45,955 bases of DNA from JBGSMF01 sp964651475 (GCA_964651475.1 CAZYXV010000026.1:1-45955); one strand, 5' to 3'. Shown: positions 7,957-16,780, numbered from the stretch's first letter. A program made the numbers and translations. The notes: generated by a model not told the origin, from the sequence alone.

Positions 7957-8973
7957 CTACTGTGCGCCGCCCAATTGCTCGACGGCGGCCTGTACGGCCG
8001 CAAGGCAATCCGCCAGGCCAGTCTCTATCTGATCGAACGTGAATTGCAACAGCGCGGCCCTCCCTTGCTTTTTCGCCTCTTCACCGCACAGAATACCCAC
8101 CGCGCCGTCGCGGCACAGCACGGCCAGGTCAACTTTATACAATGCCCGCTCGTCGCGAATAACGTAATTGCGCTCGGCGTGCAGGCCGCGCTCTTTGAGC
8201 GCCCGCCACAGGATGTCGTGCTCCTTGGGGCCGAGGATAAGCTCATTGATTTCGCTGGCCGTTGAGAAACGCTTGCCGTTGGTGAGAAGGAACGTGACGC
8301 GCCGCCACGTTTTGCTGACGATGGGCGGCTCGCGTTTGACCAGCGGCCCGATTTGCAGCTTGTAGTATTCCTGTCCGGCGCGAGGATGGTCGGGTTCAGC
8401 CGGCAGCAAGTCGCGCCGCGTGAGCAGCTCGTGCCCGCGCACCGCGGCAAAGTAGCGCACGGAAAAGGCCTCGGCCTCAAAAGCGCGGGTGAAATAGAAC
8501 GCCACGTAATCGGGCGGAAAGAACTTGGGTGCGCTGCGTACCGGGATGCGATACCAACCCTCATTGCAGGCGGTCTCGAAATCGCGCCGGTGTGTCATCA
8601 CGGCAATCAGCACCGACGCTTCTGGGAAAAGCAAATAGCCTGGCGAGGCTCCAGCCCCGCCAGGCTGCCACACGCGCTCCACGCTCAACGCGTCCCGGTC
8701 GAAATCGAACCACACGCCGGCCTCTATCTTGGCTGCTGCCATAGCAGCGCGCAGGTCCTCCAGGCTCTTGCCTACCGCGGCCACCACGGCGCCTTCCACC
8801 ACAAACACGCCGGGCGGCGATTCGACAAAGGCCAGGTTTTCTTCGCACAGCGCGCCTTCCAGCGCGCGGACGCAATCGTCGCGCGAATGGCCGCGCCCCG
8901 CCAGCGCGTGCTGGCGCTGCGCCGCCGAAACGATGCGCCTCATCAAGCGTTCGTAACCAGGCTGTGTTTCCAC
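7957..8973 (-). CDS. hypothetical protein with DUF559/endonuclease-like C-terminus
   Basis: A 338-residue protein whose family I cannot name with certainty. The middle has a conserved-looking block with WYRIP, HPRAGQEYYKLQIGPL and RRVTFLLTNGKRF. The C-terminal part, HAERNYVIRDERALYKVDLAV followed by GAVGILCGEEA, resembles the beta-hairpin core of DUF559/Vsr-type nucleases, where the Asp of a VDLAV-type strand would bind metal; this is inference from pattern only. GTG 8973 is used because a TATAAT box (8980-8985) ends seven bases before it, giving a leaderless mRNA; the next in-frame start is ATG 8943. The attC-like remnant at its 3' end suggests arrival as a gene cassette. Confidence 0.6.
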   Translation of the reverse strand: METQPGYERLMRRIVSAAQRQHALAGRGHSRDDCVRALEGALCEENLAFVESPPGVFVVEGAVVAAVGKSLEDLRAAMAAAKIEAGVWFDFDRDALSVERVWQPGGAGASPGYLLFPEASVLIAVMTHRRDFETACNEGWYRIPVRSAPKFFPPDYVAFYFTRAFEAEAFSVRYFAAVRGHELLTRRDLLPAEPDHPRAGQEYYKLQIGPLVKREPPIVSKTWRRVTFLLTNGKRFSTASEINELILGPKEHDILWRALKERGLHAERNYVIRDERALYKVDLAVLCRDGAVGILCGEEAKKQGRAALLQFTFDQIETGLADCLAAVQAAVEQLGGAQ

Positions 8974-8979
8974 ACCTGT

Positions 8980-8985
8980 ATTATA
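8980..8985 (-). promoter_or_regulatory. -10 box placing the mRNA start at the GTG of the nuclease-like gene
   Basis: A perfect TATAAT on the minus strand ends six bases before GTG 8973, so transcription starting about seven bases downstream would begin at the start codon. No good -35 hexamer is visible, and the box lies in the short gap after the radical SAM gene. Confidence 0.45.
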
Positions 8986-8997
8986 TCACGCGCTGTG

Positions 8998-10596
8998 CTA
9001 GGGGGTACTCGCTGATTGATGGGGCGGCATCAGGCGGCGTAAAAATTCCATGTACGCCCGGGCGTGGGCCTGGCGCGCCCATTGCCGGATGTGATTGCGC
9101 CCGTACAGGCGCAGCACCGGCACGCCAAAGATGCGCTCCACGCGCTGCCAGTTTTCGTGCCGCAGCACGCGTTGAGCCAGCAGCAAAATATCCGGCCAGC
9201 GCGACGGGAAAAACGACAGCAGCGCGATGCGCGGCAAGTGAAAGCCCAGGCGATGCTCTCGCGCCAGCAGTCCCAGCAAAAAGCCGGCGTTGCGCCTCAG
9301 GCCGTCCGCAATCATCCGCAGCGCGTGGGATGCTGAATAAAAGCGCGCCATGGCCTTGTAAGTGGCGATCTGCAATTCATACGGACTCATGCGCGCGGGT
9401 TGTATGACGCAATAGTGGCCGTCGTACAACGACCAATCGTGCGTCAGCACTCGTCCTTCGGCCGTCATGCGTTCGGTGAACGACGTTCCGGGCGAAGGCG
9501 TGAGCATGAGAAACTGCACTGTGTCTATCTTGTTCTGCAGCGCAAAATCTGCCGTCTGCGCCACGGTCGCGGCGTCGTCGCTATCGGCGCCCAGCACAAA
9601 CATGCCGTGCACCTTGATGTCGTAAGCGTGAAAGGCGCGAATGCTGTCGCGAATCGTCGCCACGCTTTGGTGTTTGTTGTATGCTTCCAGCGTCAGGGGG
9701 TTGACCGACTCGAAACCGCAATAGACGGTGGCGCAGCCCGAATCGCGCATCAGGCTCAACAGTTCGTCGTCCAGCTCGCCGGTGCGGGCGTCTTTGTAAA
9801 CGGCCTCCGCGCGCATTTGCGCCGACCACGATAGCGCCAGCCCTCGTTCGAGTATGCCCCGCAGCAGCGCCTTGGTGCGCGCCTTGTCCACGATAAAGTT
9901 ATCGTCGTAAAAAAACACGCCGCCAAACTCGCGGTACAGCTCCAGCTCGTCCAACACGGCCTCGACGGGGCGCGCCCGCACCAGGCGGCCAAACATGCGG
10001 ATCACGCCGCAAAAATCACAGTCGAACGGGCAGCCCCACTGGGTCATGATGGGCACGTTTGTCATGTGCTCGTAGCCCACGATTAATTTCAAGTCGGGCG
10101 CGGGCAGCGCCGCAAACTCGGCGCGCGAGCACATGGGGCGGGCGGGATTGTGGCGCTTGTTTCCGGCGGCGTCCCGGTACGATAGGCCCGCAATGCCCCC
10201 CAGGTCGGCCTGGGGCCCCGCTTGCAGCGCACTTGCCAGCTCTAACATAGTCATCTGACCCTCGCCGCGCACCACATAATTGCAGTGGTCGAGCGCCTCG
10301 TCGGCCAGGAAGGTGACGTGCGGCCCGCCAATCACTGTGGGGATGCCCAGCTGGCGAATCTGCCCAGCCAAACCATACGCCACGGGCGCCGTGGTGGTGA
10401 GCGCAGAAAATCCCACCAGGTCCGCGTTGCCCACGTCCGTCCAATCCACGGGGGCCAACGTTTCCACATAGATGCGCACATCGTGACCAAGGTCAGCCAG
10501 CAGCCGCCCAATCAGCGGCAGCCCCAGGCGGGGCAGCTTGGCCTGGTCGAACACATTCAGGCCGGCTGCTTTAGGCTCGATTAATCTGATCTTCAT
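8998..10596 (-). CDS. B12-binding radical SAM protein
   Basis: A 532-residue class B-type radical SAM enzyme. Residues 1-135 form a cobalamin-binding-like Rossmann domain (PRLGLPLIGRLLADLGHDV, VGFSALTTTA, VIGGPHVTF, VRGEG). The radical SAM core follows with Cys189, Cys193 and Cys196 in CPFDCDFC, the cluster ligands, then VFFYDDNF and CGFESVN. The C-terminal 130 residues are arginine-rich and probably helical. Related enzymes methylate or rearrange lipids, hopanoids and antibiotics; the substrate here is unknown. Start ATG 10596 has a strong TCAGGAGGA site 6-14 bases upstream, so the longer open frame to 10683 is rejected. It stands alone between a palindromic repeat and the nuclease-like gene. 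Confidence 0.85.
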   Translation of the reverse strand: MKIRLIEPKAAGLNVFDQAKLPRLGLPLIGRLLADLGHDVRIYVETLAPVDWTDVGNADLVGFSALTTTAPVAYGLAGQIRQLGIPTVIGGPHVTFLADEALDHCNYVVRGEGQMTMLELASALQAGPQADLGGIAGLSYRDAAGNKRHNPARPMCSRAEFAALPAPDLKLIVGYEHMTNVPIMTQWGCPFDCDFCGVIRMFGRLVRARPVEAVLDELELYREFGGVFFYDDNFIVDKARTKALLRGILERGLALSWSAQMRAEAVYKDARTGELDDELLSLMRDSGCATVYCGFESVNPLTLEAYNKHQSVATIRDSIRAFHAYDIKVHGMFVLGADSDDAATVAQTADFALQNKIDTVQFLMLTPSPGTSFTERMTAEGRVLTHDWSLYDGHYCVIQPARMSPYELQIATYKAMARFYSASHALRMIADGLRRNAGFLLGLLAREHRLGFHLPRIALLSFFPSRWPDILLLAQRVLRHENWQRVERIFGVPVLRLYGRNHIRQWARQAHARAYMEFLRRLMPPHQSASTP

Positions 10597-10657
10597 CTGA
10601 ATCCTCCTGAGTGAGTTTATGGGGAATTTAGCGCGAATGAAATACCGCGCAAGCACT

Positions 10658-10711
10658 CTGAGCAAAGTCGAAGAGGCTTGCACGGCGGGAGCATCCTTCG
10701 ACTATGCTCAG
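10658..10711. repeat. dispersed palindromic repeat
   Basis: CTGAGCAAAGTCGAAG (10658-10673) is followed by CTTCGACTATGCTCAG (10696-10711), an inverted pair matching at 15 of 16 positions. A TCCTTCGACT/GCTCAGGAT core of this kind recurs in many intergenic regions of related genomes. It lies between the 3' end of the hypothetical gene 10753-11223 and the radical SAM gene and could act as a transcript-end or processing hairpin. Confidence 0.7.
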
Positions 10712-10752
10712 GATGCCTCCCGCTGGGTAGTCACTTTTGAATTTCAACAACG

Positions 10753-11223
10753 TCAAACGGATACAGGAGGATTTGATCTTGCCTTGGGGAAAAAATGGGG
10801 AGGCAAAGACGGCGCAAACACGACAGGTCCCGGCTGCCAGACCAACCAGGCGTGGCGCGCGCTCCACGACAACCGAGACGCCTCTTTAGCCAAAAACTGG
10901 AGCAGCAAACCAATGAAAAATTCCAACAGCGCCAGGGCCAGCGCCTGCTCTTCGGCATTCAGGCCAATGCGGGGCGACGAGGCCAACAGCCTGGATAAAT
11001 CCACCGGCAAGCGCAGGCGCGGCGCGCTGATGCGCAACCCGGCCAATCGCTGGCACCCCCCCAGCGCGAGCGCGCGCGCCATCGAATGTGAACGCAGCAC
11101 GCCCGAATTGACCGCCGCCGAAAGCCCCACCAGCAGGCGCACCAATATGGCAGGGTCTATGCTGGCCAATGCCTGGGCCGTGAGCTTGTATGGCAAAGAG
11201 GAACGCACCGATAAAATTGCCAT
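10753..11223 (-). CDS. hypothetical protein, leaderless start
   Basis: A 156-residue protein with no recognised family. It is rich in Leu, Ala and Arg, has a hydrophobic helix (ALALALLEFFIGLLLQFL, about residues 93-110) and a Pro-rich tail, so it may associate with membranes. The main argument for reality is the promoter: TTGACT (11253-11258), a 16-base spacer and TATAAT (11231-11236) end seven bases before ATG 11223, so the mRNA would start at the initiation codon. A second ATG (11232) lies inside the -10 box and cannot be used from this promoter. Composition alone does not exclude a spurious frame. Confidence 0.45.
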   Translation of the reverse strand: MAILSVRSSLPYKLTAQALASIDPAILVRLLVGLSAAVNSGVLRSHSMARALALGGCQRLAGLRISAPRLRLPVDLSRLLASSPRIGLNAEEQALALALLEFFIGLLLQFLAKEASRLSWSARHAWLVWQPGPVVFAPSLPPHFFPKARSNPPVSV

Positions 11224-11230
11224 ACCCGAC

Positions 11231-11258
11231 ATTATAGTGATTGCGCGGGCAAAGTCAA
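11231..11258 (-). promoter_or_regulatory. sigma-70 type promoter for hypothetical gene 10753-11223
   Basis: On the minus strand TTGACT (11253-11258) and TATAAT (11231-11236) are 16 bases apart. The -10 ends seven bases before the ATG, implying no leader. Confidence 0.65.
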
Positions 11259-11259
11259 G

Positions 11260-11289
11260 TTGCCCTCTGCCTAAAAGTTATGTTATACT
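11260..11289 (+). promoter_or_regulatory. sigma-70 type promoter for the CHAT gene
   Basis: TTGCCC (11260-11265) and TATACT (11284-11289) with an 18-base spacer, directed at the CHAT protease gene about 65 bp downstream. It is back-to-back with the minus-strand promoter at 11231-11258, so the two -35 boxes nearly touch. Confidence 0.5.
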
Positions 11290-11358
11290 CAACACATAGC
11301 AAGTTTCCAATTCTTTTTAGCTCACGGACTCGCACAGGTGAACACGGAGAACAAGATT

Positions 11359-12807
11359 ATGAGCATACCACCTCAACTCGCAGATCTTGAAATTCTCATC
11401 AGCCCCGCAACGTCGCCGGGGTGCTACCCGGTCCAAATCATCGAGTCGCCGGCCGGGCAAGCTTCCGGCACACTCACGCTCGACCTCGAAGCCTTGCGCG
11501 CCGCATTGAATGATCTAGACGGCGGCGCCGCAAACGAAGCCTCGCTCACCAGTGTGGGGCGCACGCTCTTTAACGCCTTGCTGCCCGAGTCATTGCAAAA
11601 CCTGTACCACACCAGCCTGGGCCTCGCGCGCGGGGCGGGCAAGCGCCTGCGCTTGCGGCTGCGCGCTGACCCACCCGAACTGGCCGCGCTGCCCTGGGAA
11701 TATCTGTACGATCCCAGCGCCGATTTATTCCTGGGCATTTCGCCAGATACGGCGCTATCGCGCTACGTCCAGGTCAGCGAGCCTTTGCCGCCGCCCATGG
11801 CCGTCACGCCGCCGCTGCGCGTGTTGATCGCGCTGTCGTCGCCGGACAATCTATCTGAATACAACCTTGCGCCCTTGAAGAGCGAGCGCGAAGTGGGCCT
11901 GGTGCGCCAGGCGCTGCAAGACAAGAACGTCGCGCTGGATGTTTTGGAGCACACCGTCGCCGCGCCGCTGCGCCAAAAGCTGCGCGAGTTCAAGCCGCAC
12001 GTCGTTCACATGATCGGTCACGGCTTGTTCAAAAATGAGCTGGGCTGGCTGGTGATTGAAGACGACGATCACAAGGTCCGGCTCATCGGCGAGCGCCAGT
12101 TCCGCGAGTTTTTCCTGGGCGCGGACGAGACGCGGCTGGTGTTGCTCAACGTGTGCCAGGGCGCGTCGCAATCGTCCGCCCGGGTCATTTCCGGCCTGGC
12201 GCCGCAATTAGTGCGGCGCGGCCTGCCGGCCGTGGTGGCGATGCAGGCCAAGGTTCCCGACCGCGCCGCCGTCACGTTTGCCTCCGAGTTTTACCAGTGG
12301 GTGGCCGACGGCTGGTCGGTGGATGTGGCCACGGCCCAGGGGCGGCGCGCCATCTACCTGGATTACGGCAGCGATAACACTGCGTGGAGCGCGCCTGTGA
12401 TTTTTATGCGCGCCCCCGATGGCGTGCTGTTTGCCGCGCCGCAGGCGTCTGCGCCACTGGCGACCACGCCACCCCAACCTGGCGTGGTGATCGGCGCGTC
12501 GGGCCAGCAGGTGAGCAACGTGCAGGTCAACGCCAGCGGCGCGACGGTGGCGGGAGGAAATGTTATAACAGGCCGGGCGGATCCGTGGCCCATCGCCGGG
12601 TTTGGCTCCGCCTCCGAACTGCTCGCCTTTCTTACCGATCGCTTTGACCTGGAAGAGTTGCGCACGCTATGTTTTGATTTGGGCATTGATTACGACGACT
12701 TGCCAGCGGAAGGCAAATCGGGCAAGGCGCGCGAGTTGGTGCGGCGCGCAGAACGCCGCAGCCAACTGGCAAGGCTGGCGGCCACAGCGCGGCGGCTGCG
12801 GTCATAG
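11359..12807 (+). CDS. CHAT-domain protease with effector-associated C-terminal domain
   Basis: A 482-residue CHAT (caspase-like) peptidase. Residues 1-150 match the N-terminal part common to such proteins (LPWEYLYDP, FLGISPDTALSRY). The caspase-like core follows, with catalytic His221 in VVHMIGHG and Cys266 in LLNVCQGA. A low-complexity linker leads to a Gly/Ala/Val motif at about 376-404 (core GATVAGGNVI), and the last 60 residues (FDLEELRTLCFDLGIDYDDL) match the death-fold-like effector-associated domains of bacterial conflict systems. ATG 11359 with GGAG nine bases before is preferred to GTG 11338. The motif recurs in the NTPase at 17268-18155, so this is probably a cytoplasmic effector activated by that sensor; partner and substrate are inference. 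Confidence 0.85.
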   Translation: MSIPPQLADLEILISPATSPGCYPVQIIESPAGQASGTLTLDLEALRAALNDLDGGAANEASLTSVGRTLFNALLPESLQNLYHTSLGLARGAGKRLRLRLRADPPELAALPWEYLYDPSADLFLGISPDTALSRYVQVSEPLPPPMAVTPPLRVLIALSSPDNLSEYNLAPLKSEREVGLVRQALQDKNVALDVLEHTVAAPLRQKLREFKPHVVHMIGHGLFKNELGWLVIEDDDHKVRLIGERQFREFFLGADETRLVLLNVCQGASQSSARVISGLAPQLVRRGLPAVVAMQAKVPDRAAVTFASEFYQWVADGWSVDVATAQGRRAIYLDYGSDNTAWSAPVIFMRAPDGVLFAAPQASAPLATTPPQPGVVIGASGQQVSNVQVNASGATVAGGNVITGRADPWPIAGFGSASELLAFLTDRFDLEELRTLCFDLGIDYDDLPAEGKSGKARELVRRAERRSQLARLAATARRLRS

Positions 12808-12863
12808 ATGCCTCACTTAAAAGCGACGGCAAGGAGAAAATCAGGCCGCGACCGGAACAGAGT

Positions 12864-13886
12864 ATGAAAAGGGTCGTCAGGAATATCTGTATAACTGCTG
12901 CCTGGCTTTACACCATCGCAGTTGTTCTGTGGTTTATTCTTCATAGTTGGCTGGGTGATACAATCTGGTGGTTGGCCTTGCTCAGCTCATTCGCGCCTTT
13001 CTTGTTTTTACCTTTGGCGCTGATTTTGCCAGCTTGTTTTGCTTTTCAGAGACGCCGGTTGTGGGCGAGCATTGTTTTGCCCATCGCAATCTTTTTGTTG
13101 TTGTATGGAAATTTATTTTTGCCTCCCTGGTTTTCTCCTGGGCAGTGGGAGATGCCGCTGACCATCATGACTTTTAATATTTGGGGATACAGCCGATCCC
13201 AGGAGACCGCCCAGGTCGTGTTGAACAAAGCTCCAGATATTATCGCTCTCCAAGAACTGGGGACAGAAATGGCAGAAATGTTGATCGAGGGAACAAGAGA
13301 TAAGTATCCCTATCATGCCATCAACATCGGCGCGCGGGAGTATGGGGTTGGGGTTCTGAGCCGCTATCCTTTGACTGAGATAGATTCAAGCCACCTATCT
13401 GATTCGAACTGGCAAGTGCAGATATTTCAGGTTGAAACTGAAGGGCACAAGTTTATCCTGTACAATGTGCATTTGCAGGTTTCAAATATCTTGATCTATC
13501 TTGAGGAAAAAAGTTCTATAGCTCACAAAGTCGAAACCAGCTTTGAAAACCGCAGGTCTCAAGTTCAGCGCCTGGCCGCCGATATTGCAGCGCGGGGAAG
13601 GCCAGTTATTGTAGTGGGAGACTTGAATAGCACTGACCAGAGCGATGTTTACCGTATTTTGGCAGAGCGATTGATAGATACCCATCAAGCTGGTGGGTGG
13701 GGCCTGGGGCATACTTTTCCGGCTTACAGTGGTAGCTGGCGCGGCATACCGATTGTGCCAAGACAGATGCGGATTGATATGATTTTTTGCTCGCGCGAGT
13801 TTGTGGCCTTGAGCAGTCAAGTAAGTGATGCTCATGGCGAATCGGATCATTTGCCCGTAATTGCACAAATAGCCTGGCGGAAATAG
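12864..13886 (+). CDS. membrane-anchored endonuclease/exonuclease/phosphatase (EEP) family protein
   Basis: A 340-residue protein with three N-terminal membrane helices (about 8-28, 33-57, 68-88) followed by a DNase I-fold domain. Diagnostic EEP motifs are in order: TFNIWG, DIIALQELG (metal-binding Glu), SRYPL, VGDLNST (Asp/Asn), RIDMIF and GESDHLPV (catalytic Asp-His). The arrangement matches the common membrane-anchored EEP proteins of unknown substrate; such domains may cleave nucleic acids, phospholipids or phosphorylated sugars, with the active site on the outer face if the helices act as drawn. It follows the CHAT gene by 56 bp on the same strand and could be cotranscribed. Confidence 0.85.
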   Translation: MKRVVRNICITAAWLYTIAVVLWFILHSWLGDTIWWLALLSSFAPFLFLPLALILPACFAFQRRRLWASIVLPIAIFLLLYGNLFLPPWFSPGQWEMPLTIMTFNIWGYSRSQETAQVVLNKAPDIIALQELGTEMAEMLIEGTRDKYPYHAINIGAREYGVGVLSRYPLTEIDSSHLSDSNWQVQIFQVETEGHKFILYNVHLQVSNILIYLEEKSSIAHKVETSFENRRSQVQRLAADIAARGRPVIVVGDLNSTDQSDVYRILAERLIDTHQAGGWGLGHTFPAYSGSWRGIPIVPRQMRIDMIFCSREFVALSSQVSDAHGESDHLPVIAQIAWRK

Positions 13887-13993
13887 ACGGTTCGTTGCGC
13901 CAAAGGCAATTTGCCCGCCTGACAGAAGAGTGCAATAGATCTTGTCAGTAACTACCAGCCAAAGAGCATGTCGTAGTAGCGATTTTCGCCTGC

Positions 13994-14030
13994 CACGACT
14001 ATCCGCAGGACGCCTCCGGGCGAAGTCGTG
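13994..14030. repeat. short inverted repeat after the EEP gene
   Basis: CACGACT (13994-14000) and AGTCGTG (14024-14030) form a seven-base inverted pair, with CCGCAG and CTGCGG offset further along. It may be a transcript-end hairpin after 13886; there is no T-run. Confidence 0.4.
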
Positions 14031-14063
14031 ACTGCGGGCTGAAGGGGGTGATCTATCTATTCC

Positions 14064-14087
14064 ATGTGATACGGTTTTTTATCACAT
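14064..14087. promoter_or_regulatory. operator-like palindrome upstream of the repeat-rich secreted protein
   Basis: ATGTGATA (14064-14071) and TATCACAT (14080-14087) are perfect inverted copies separated by eight bases, centred about 64 bp before ATG 14139. The TGTGA...TCACA form recalls CRP/FNR-family sites; spacing is wider than the standard six, so this is only suggestive. Confidence 0.4.
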
Positions 14088-14138
14088 AAACCCCATTGTT
14101 TCAACCTCATTGATGCTAACCCAAACAGGAGGATTCTG

Positions 14139-16274
14139 ATGAACGCGCAGCGTATTTTCGTGAGTCTCATTACAGTAGCCTTATTGTTTGCTCTTGTGGT
14201 GGGCCTGACCCAGGCCCAAGCTCCTGATCCGCAACGCCCCCTCGCGCCGCAGGTATCTTTTCAAAATGTAGGGGCAGCCCTTGCGGTTGCCCGCTGTGGG
14301 CAGGGGCAAGCCCTGCCCCTACCCCGGATTATTGAAAAGATACCGCCGCAGGCAGCTCTCGGCACAGGTTTTACCTACCAAGGCCAACTCAAAAAAGATG
14401 GACAACCTGTCAGCGGCGATTGCGAGATGGCCTTTCGCTTGTACGAGGATGCCAACACTGGCAGCCAGGTGGGCAGCCCCATCACACGCACGGTGACGAT
14501 CAGCGACGGCTTGTTCACTGAAGTGTTAGATTTTGGTTCCAGCGCGTTTGATGGCAACCCGCGCTGGCTGGGCATTGTGGTGAATTGCGGCGACGTCAGC
14601 TTTAGCGAGCTGGGTCGCCAGGCCATCACCGCCGCGCCCTACGCGTTGTACGCGGGCAGCGTCCCCTGGAGCGGGCTGGCCAATGTGCCAGCCGGCTTTG
14701 CCGATAATGTGGACAATGTGTCGGTGGTCGTCAGCGGCACCAACATTTACGCTGGCGAAGGGCTGGACGAGCTGGCCAGCGGCAACGAGATCACCCTGAG
14801 CATTGCTTCCACCTACCGCTTACCGCAGGCCTGCGACGATGGACAGCTCACCAAATGGAACGGCGCAACCTGGCAGTGCGCCGACGAGAACGGCGGCAAC
14901 GTCTACACCGCCGGCTACGGGCTGAGCCTGGACAGCAATACCTTCAACGTCGTCACCAGTACCGTCCAGGCGCGCGTGAACGGCGTGTGCGGCGCGGACT
15001 ATGCCATCCGGCAGGTGAATGACGACGGCAGCGTGACGTGCGAGCCAACCGGCGGCGGAGGCGGCGACGACTGGGCGCTCACCGGCAACGCCGGCACCGA
15101 CCCCTCAACCAACTTTTTGGGCACCACCGATAACGTCACACTGACTCTGCGGGTAAGCAATACCGCCGCGTTGCGCCTGATCCCCAACGCCGTCAGCCCC
15201 AACCTCATCGGCGGGTACAGCGGCAACTGGGTGACGAGCGGGGCTTATGGCGCGGCCATCGGCGGCGGCGGGGGCAGCGGCGCCGCCAACCGCGTCACCG
15301 ACAACTATGGCACAGTGGGTGGCGGCTATAACAACCAGGCCGGCGATAACGCCGGCGCGACGAGCGATGGGGAATACGCCACCATCGGCGGAGGGAGTAC
15401 CAACATCGCCAGCGGCGCTGGGGCGACCGTGAGCGGGGGGGGCTGGAACAGCATCTCTTCCAACGGCAACCAGGCCATGGCCCTGGCCTCCACCATTGGC
15501 GGCGGTTATGGCAACCTCATCACAACGACTGCCAACTACGCCACCATTGGCGGTGGCATGGACAACGCCGCCAGCGGCCTCGTCGCCACCATCGGCGGCG
15601 GCGAAGACAACACCGCCAGCGGCAACACCGCCACCATCGGCGGGGGCGTGGGCAACGCCGCCAGCGGCAACACCGCCACCATCGGCGGGGGCGTGGGCAA
15701 CGCCGCCAGCGGCGTCGGCGCCACCATCGGCGGGGGTTGGAACAACACCGCCAGTGGCTACGCCGCCACCGTTGGCGGGGGGAGTACCAACACCGCCAGC
15801 GGCGAGTATGCCACTGTGCCGGGTGGTTACCGGGCAGCGGCAGACCACTACGGCCAGATGGCCTACGCCAGTGGAGGCTTTGCCAACGCCGGCGACGCCC
15901 AGGCCTCCCTCTATGTGATGCGGCGGTCAACAACCATGTATGCCGGCGACTGGCACGACCTGTACCTGGATGGCTCCAGTGCCTTTCTCACCATTGCCCC
16001 CACCCGTACATTGACCTTCGACATTCTGCTCGTCGGGCGCACCGAGGCCGGCGAGTCGGCCGGCTACCGCATCGCGGGCGTCATCGAAAATGTCGGCGGA
16101 ACCACCGCCTTCATCGGCGCGCCCACCATCACCGTCCTGGGCGAGGATGACACGGCCTGGGATGCTCAGGTCATCATTGATAACAACAACGACGCTCTAC
16201 AGGTATATGTGATGGGCAACGGCGAGGAAATTCGCTGGGTGGCCACGGTGCGCACGGCGGAAGTGGCGTGGTAG
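14139..16274 (+). CDS. secreted repeat protein with YadA-head-like TIGGG repeats
   Basis: A 711-residue exported protein. Residues 1-27 form a signal peptide ending AQA. Residues 75-165 (GTGFTYQGQLKKDG, PRWLGIVVNCG, PYALYAG) resemble the beta-domain found at the N-terminus of many tail-fibre-like bacterial proteins. From about 400 to 560 there are around ten imperfect 14-17 residue repeats of the ATIGGG-N-ASG type, like the heads of YadA-type adhesins and phage tail fibres, which form left-handed beta-rolls. The C-terminal 130 residues form a beta-rich domain. AGGAGG precedes ATG 14139. There is an in-frame insertion of a palindromic repeat at residues about 44-61. No membrane anchor is seen; probably surface-associated or released. 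Confidence 0.75.
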   Translation: MNAQRIFVSLITVALLFALVVGLTQAQAPDPQRPLAPQVSFQNVGAALAVARCGQGQALPLPRIIEKIPPQAALGTGFTYQGQLKKDGQPVSGDCEMAFRLYEDANTGSQVGSPITRTVTISDGLFTEVLDFGSSAFDGNPRWLGIVVNCGDVSFSELGRQAITAAPYALYAGSVPWSGLANVPAGFADNVDNVSVVVSGTNIYAGEGLDELASGNEITLSIASTYRLPQACDDGQLTKWNGATWQCADENGGNVYTAGYGLSLDSNTFNVVTSTVQARVNGVCGADYAIRQVNDDGSVTCEPTGGGGGDDWALTGNAGTDPSTNFLGTTDNVTLTLRVSNTAALRLIPNAVSPNLIGGYSGNWVTSGAYGAAIGGGGGSGAANRVTDNYGTVGGGYNNQAGDNAGATSDGEYATIGGGSTNIASGAGATVSGGGWNSISSNGNQAMALASTIGGGYGNLITTTANYATIGGGMDNAASGLVATIGGGEDNTASGNTATIGGGVGNAASGNTATIGGGVGNAASGVGATIGGGWNNTASGYAATVGGGSTNTASGEYATVPGGYRAAADHYGQMAYASGGFANAGDAQASLYVMRRSTTMYAGDWHDLYLDGSSAFLTIAPTRTLTFDILLVGRTEAGESAGYRIAGVIENVGGTTAFIGAPTITVLGEDDTAWDAQVIIDNNNDALQVYVMGNGEEIRWVATVRTAEVAW
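14268..14322. repeat. dispersed palindromic repeat inserted in frame in a coding gene
   Basis: GTAGGGGCA (14268-14276) and TGCCCCTAC (14314-14322) are perfect inverted ends of a 55-bp unit. With its flank TCAAAAT it matches the reverse complement of the intergenic repeat at 30627-30703 over most of its length. Here it lies inside the signal-proximal region of the secreted protein and adds about 18 residues. Confidence 0.75.
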
Positions 16275-16297
16275 TCCCCTCCCCAACCCTCCTCTCA

Positions 16298-16447
16298 GGG
16301 GTAGGTTTCTCGCCAAAAGACGCGGGCGTGAACGTCCGCGCTGAGAGCGCCAAGCCCTACGGGCTAAAACCTTGCCCCGAAGGGGCTTGGCTCTCTCAGC
16401 CCGATGCTTCAGCGTCGGGGAATGCCAACCCGACAAAAAACCTACCC
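16298..16447. repeat. long imperfect hairpin between two secreted-protein genes
   Basis: Outer arms GGGTAGGTTT (16299-16308) and AAACCTACCC (16438-16447) are perfectly inverted, and inner arms at 16341-16357 and 16383-16399 match at 16 of 17 positions. The unit occupies nearly the whole gap between 16274 and 16487 and looks like a mobile palindromic element. Confidence 0.7.
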
Positions 16448-16486
16448 TTGAAAGGATGGCAGGGTGGGGGTAGAAAGGCAAAAACA

Positions 16487-16780
16487 ATGAAACACTTGCT
16501 CATTTTACTCTTGCTTGTTAGCGCGGTGGGTGTGGCCCACGCCCAAGGCAGCGGCGGGTACGATCTGACCTGGAACACGATTGACAACGGCGGCACCACC
16601 TTTGCCTCCGACAGCAGCTACGAGTTGGGCGGCACAGCCGGCCAGCCGGATGCGGGCGCGCTTGGGGGCGGCGGGTATACGCTTTCGGGCGGATTCTGGC
16701 CCGGCGGGCGCATCCCCGCGCCGCCAGGATATCCCATCTTTTTGCCTCTGATACTGCACAATAGACTCTATCGAGAATAA
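16487..16780 (+). CDS. short secreted protein of GQPDAG type with LPLIL tail
   Basis: A 97-residue protein with a clear signal peptide (MKHLLILLLLVSAVGVAHAQ). The mature part has the pattern DLTWNTIDNGG, SYELGGTAGQPDAG, GGGYTLSGGFWPGG and ends with IFLPLILHNRLYRE. I recognise this composition, short glycine-rich beta repeats plus a terminal LPLIL motif, from surface proteins of Chloroflexota, often encoded beside larger repeat proteins as here. The terminal motif may be a sorting or anchoring signal, but that is unproven. The ATG at 16487 follows AAAGGC; the open frame extends further 5' only through the palindromic repeat. Confidence 0.7.
   Translation: MKHLLILLLLVSAVGVAHAQGSGGYDLTWNTIDNGGTTFASDSSYELGGTAGQPDAGALGGGGYTLSGGFWPGGRIPAPPGYPIFLPLILHNRLYRE

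Noticed and set aside
10619..11299. 226-codon plus-strand frame overlapping the hypothetical gene
   Set aside because: It runs through a palindromic repeat and the divergent promoters, and has no ribosome site.
15105..15848. Long minus-strand frame opposite the repeat protein
   Set aside because: The repeated GGCGG/ACCGCC codons of the adhesin-like gene leave the other strand open; its product is a Gly/Ala repeat without domains.
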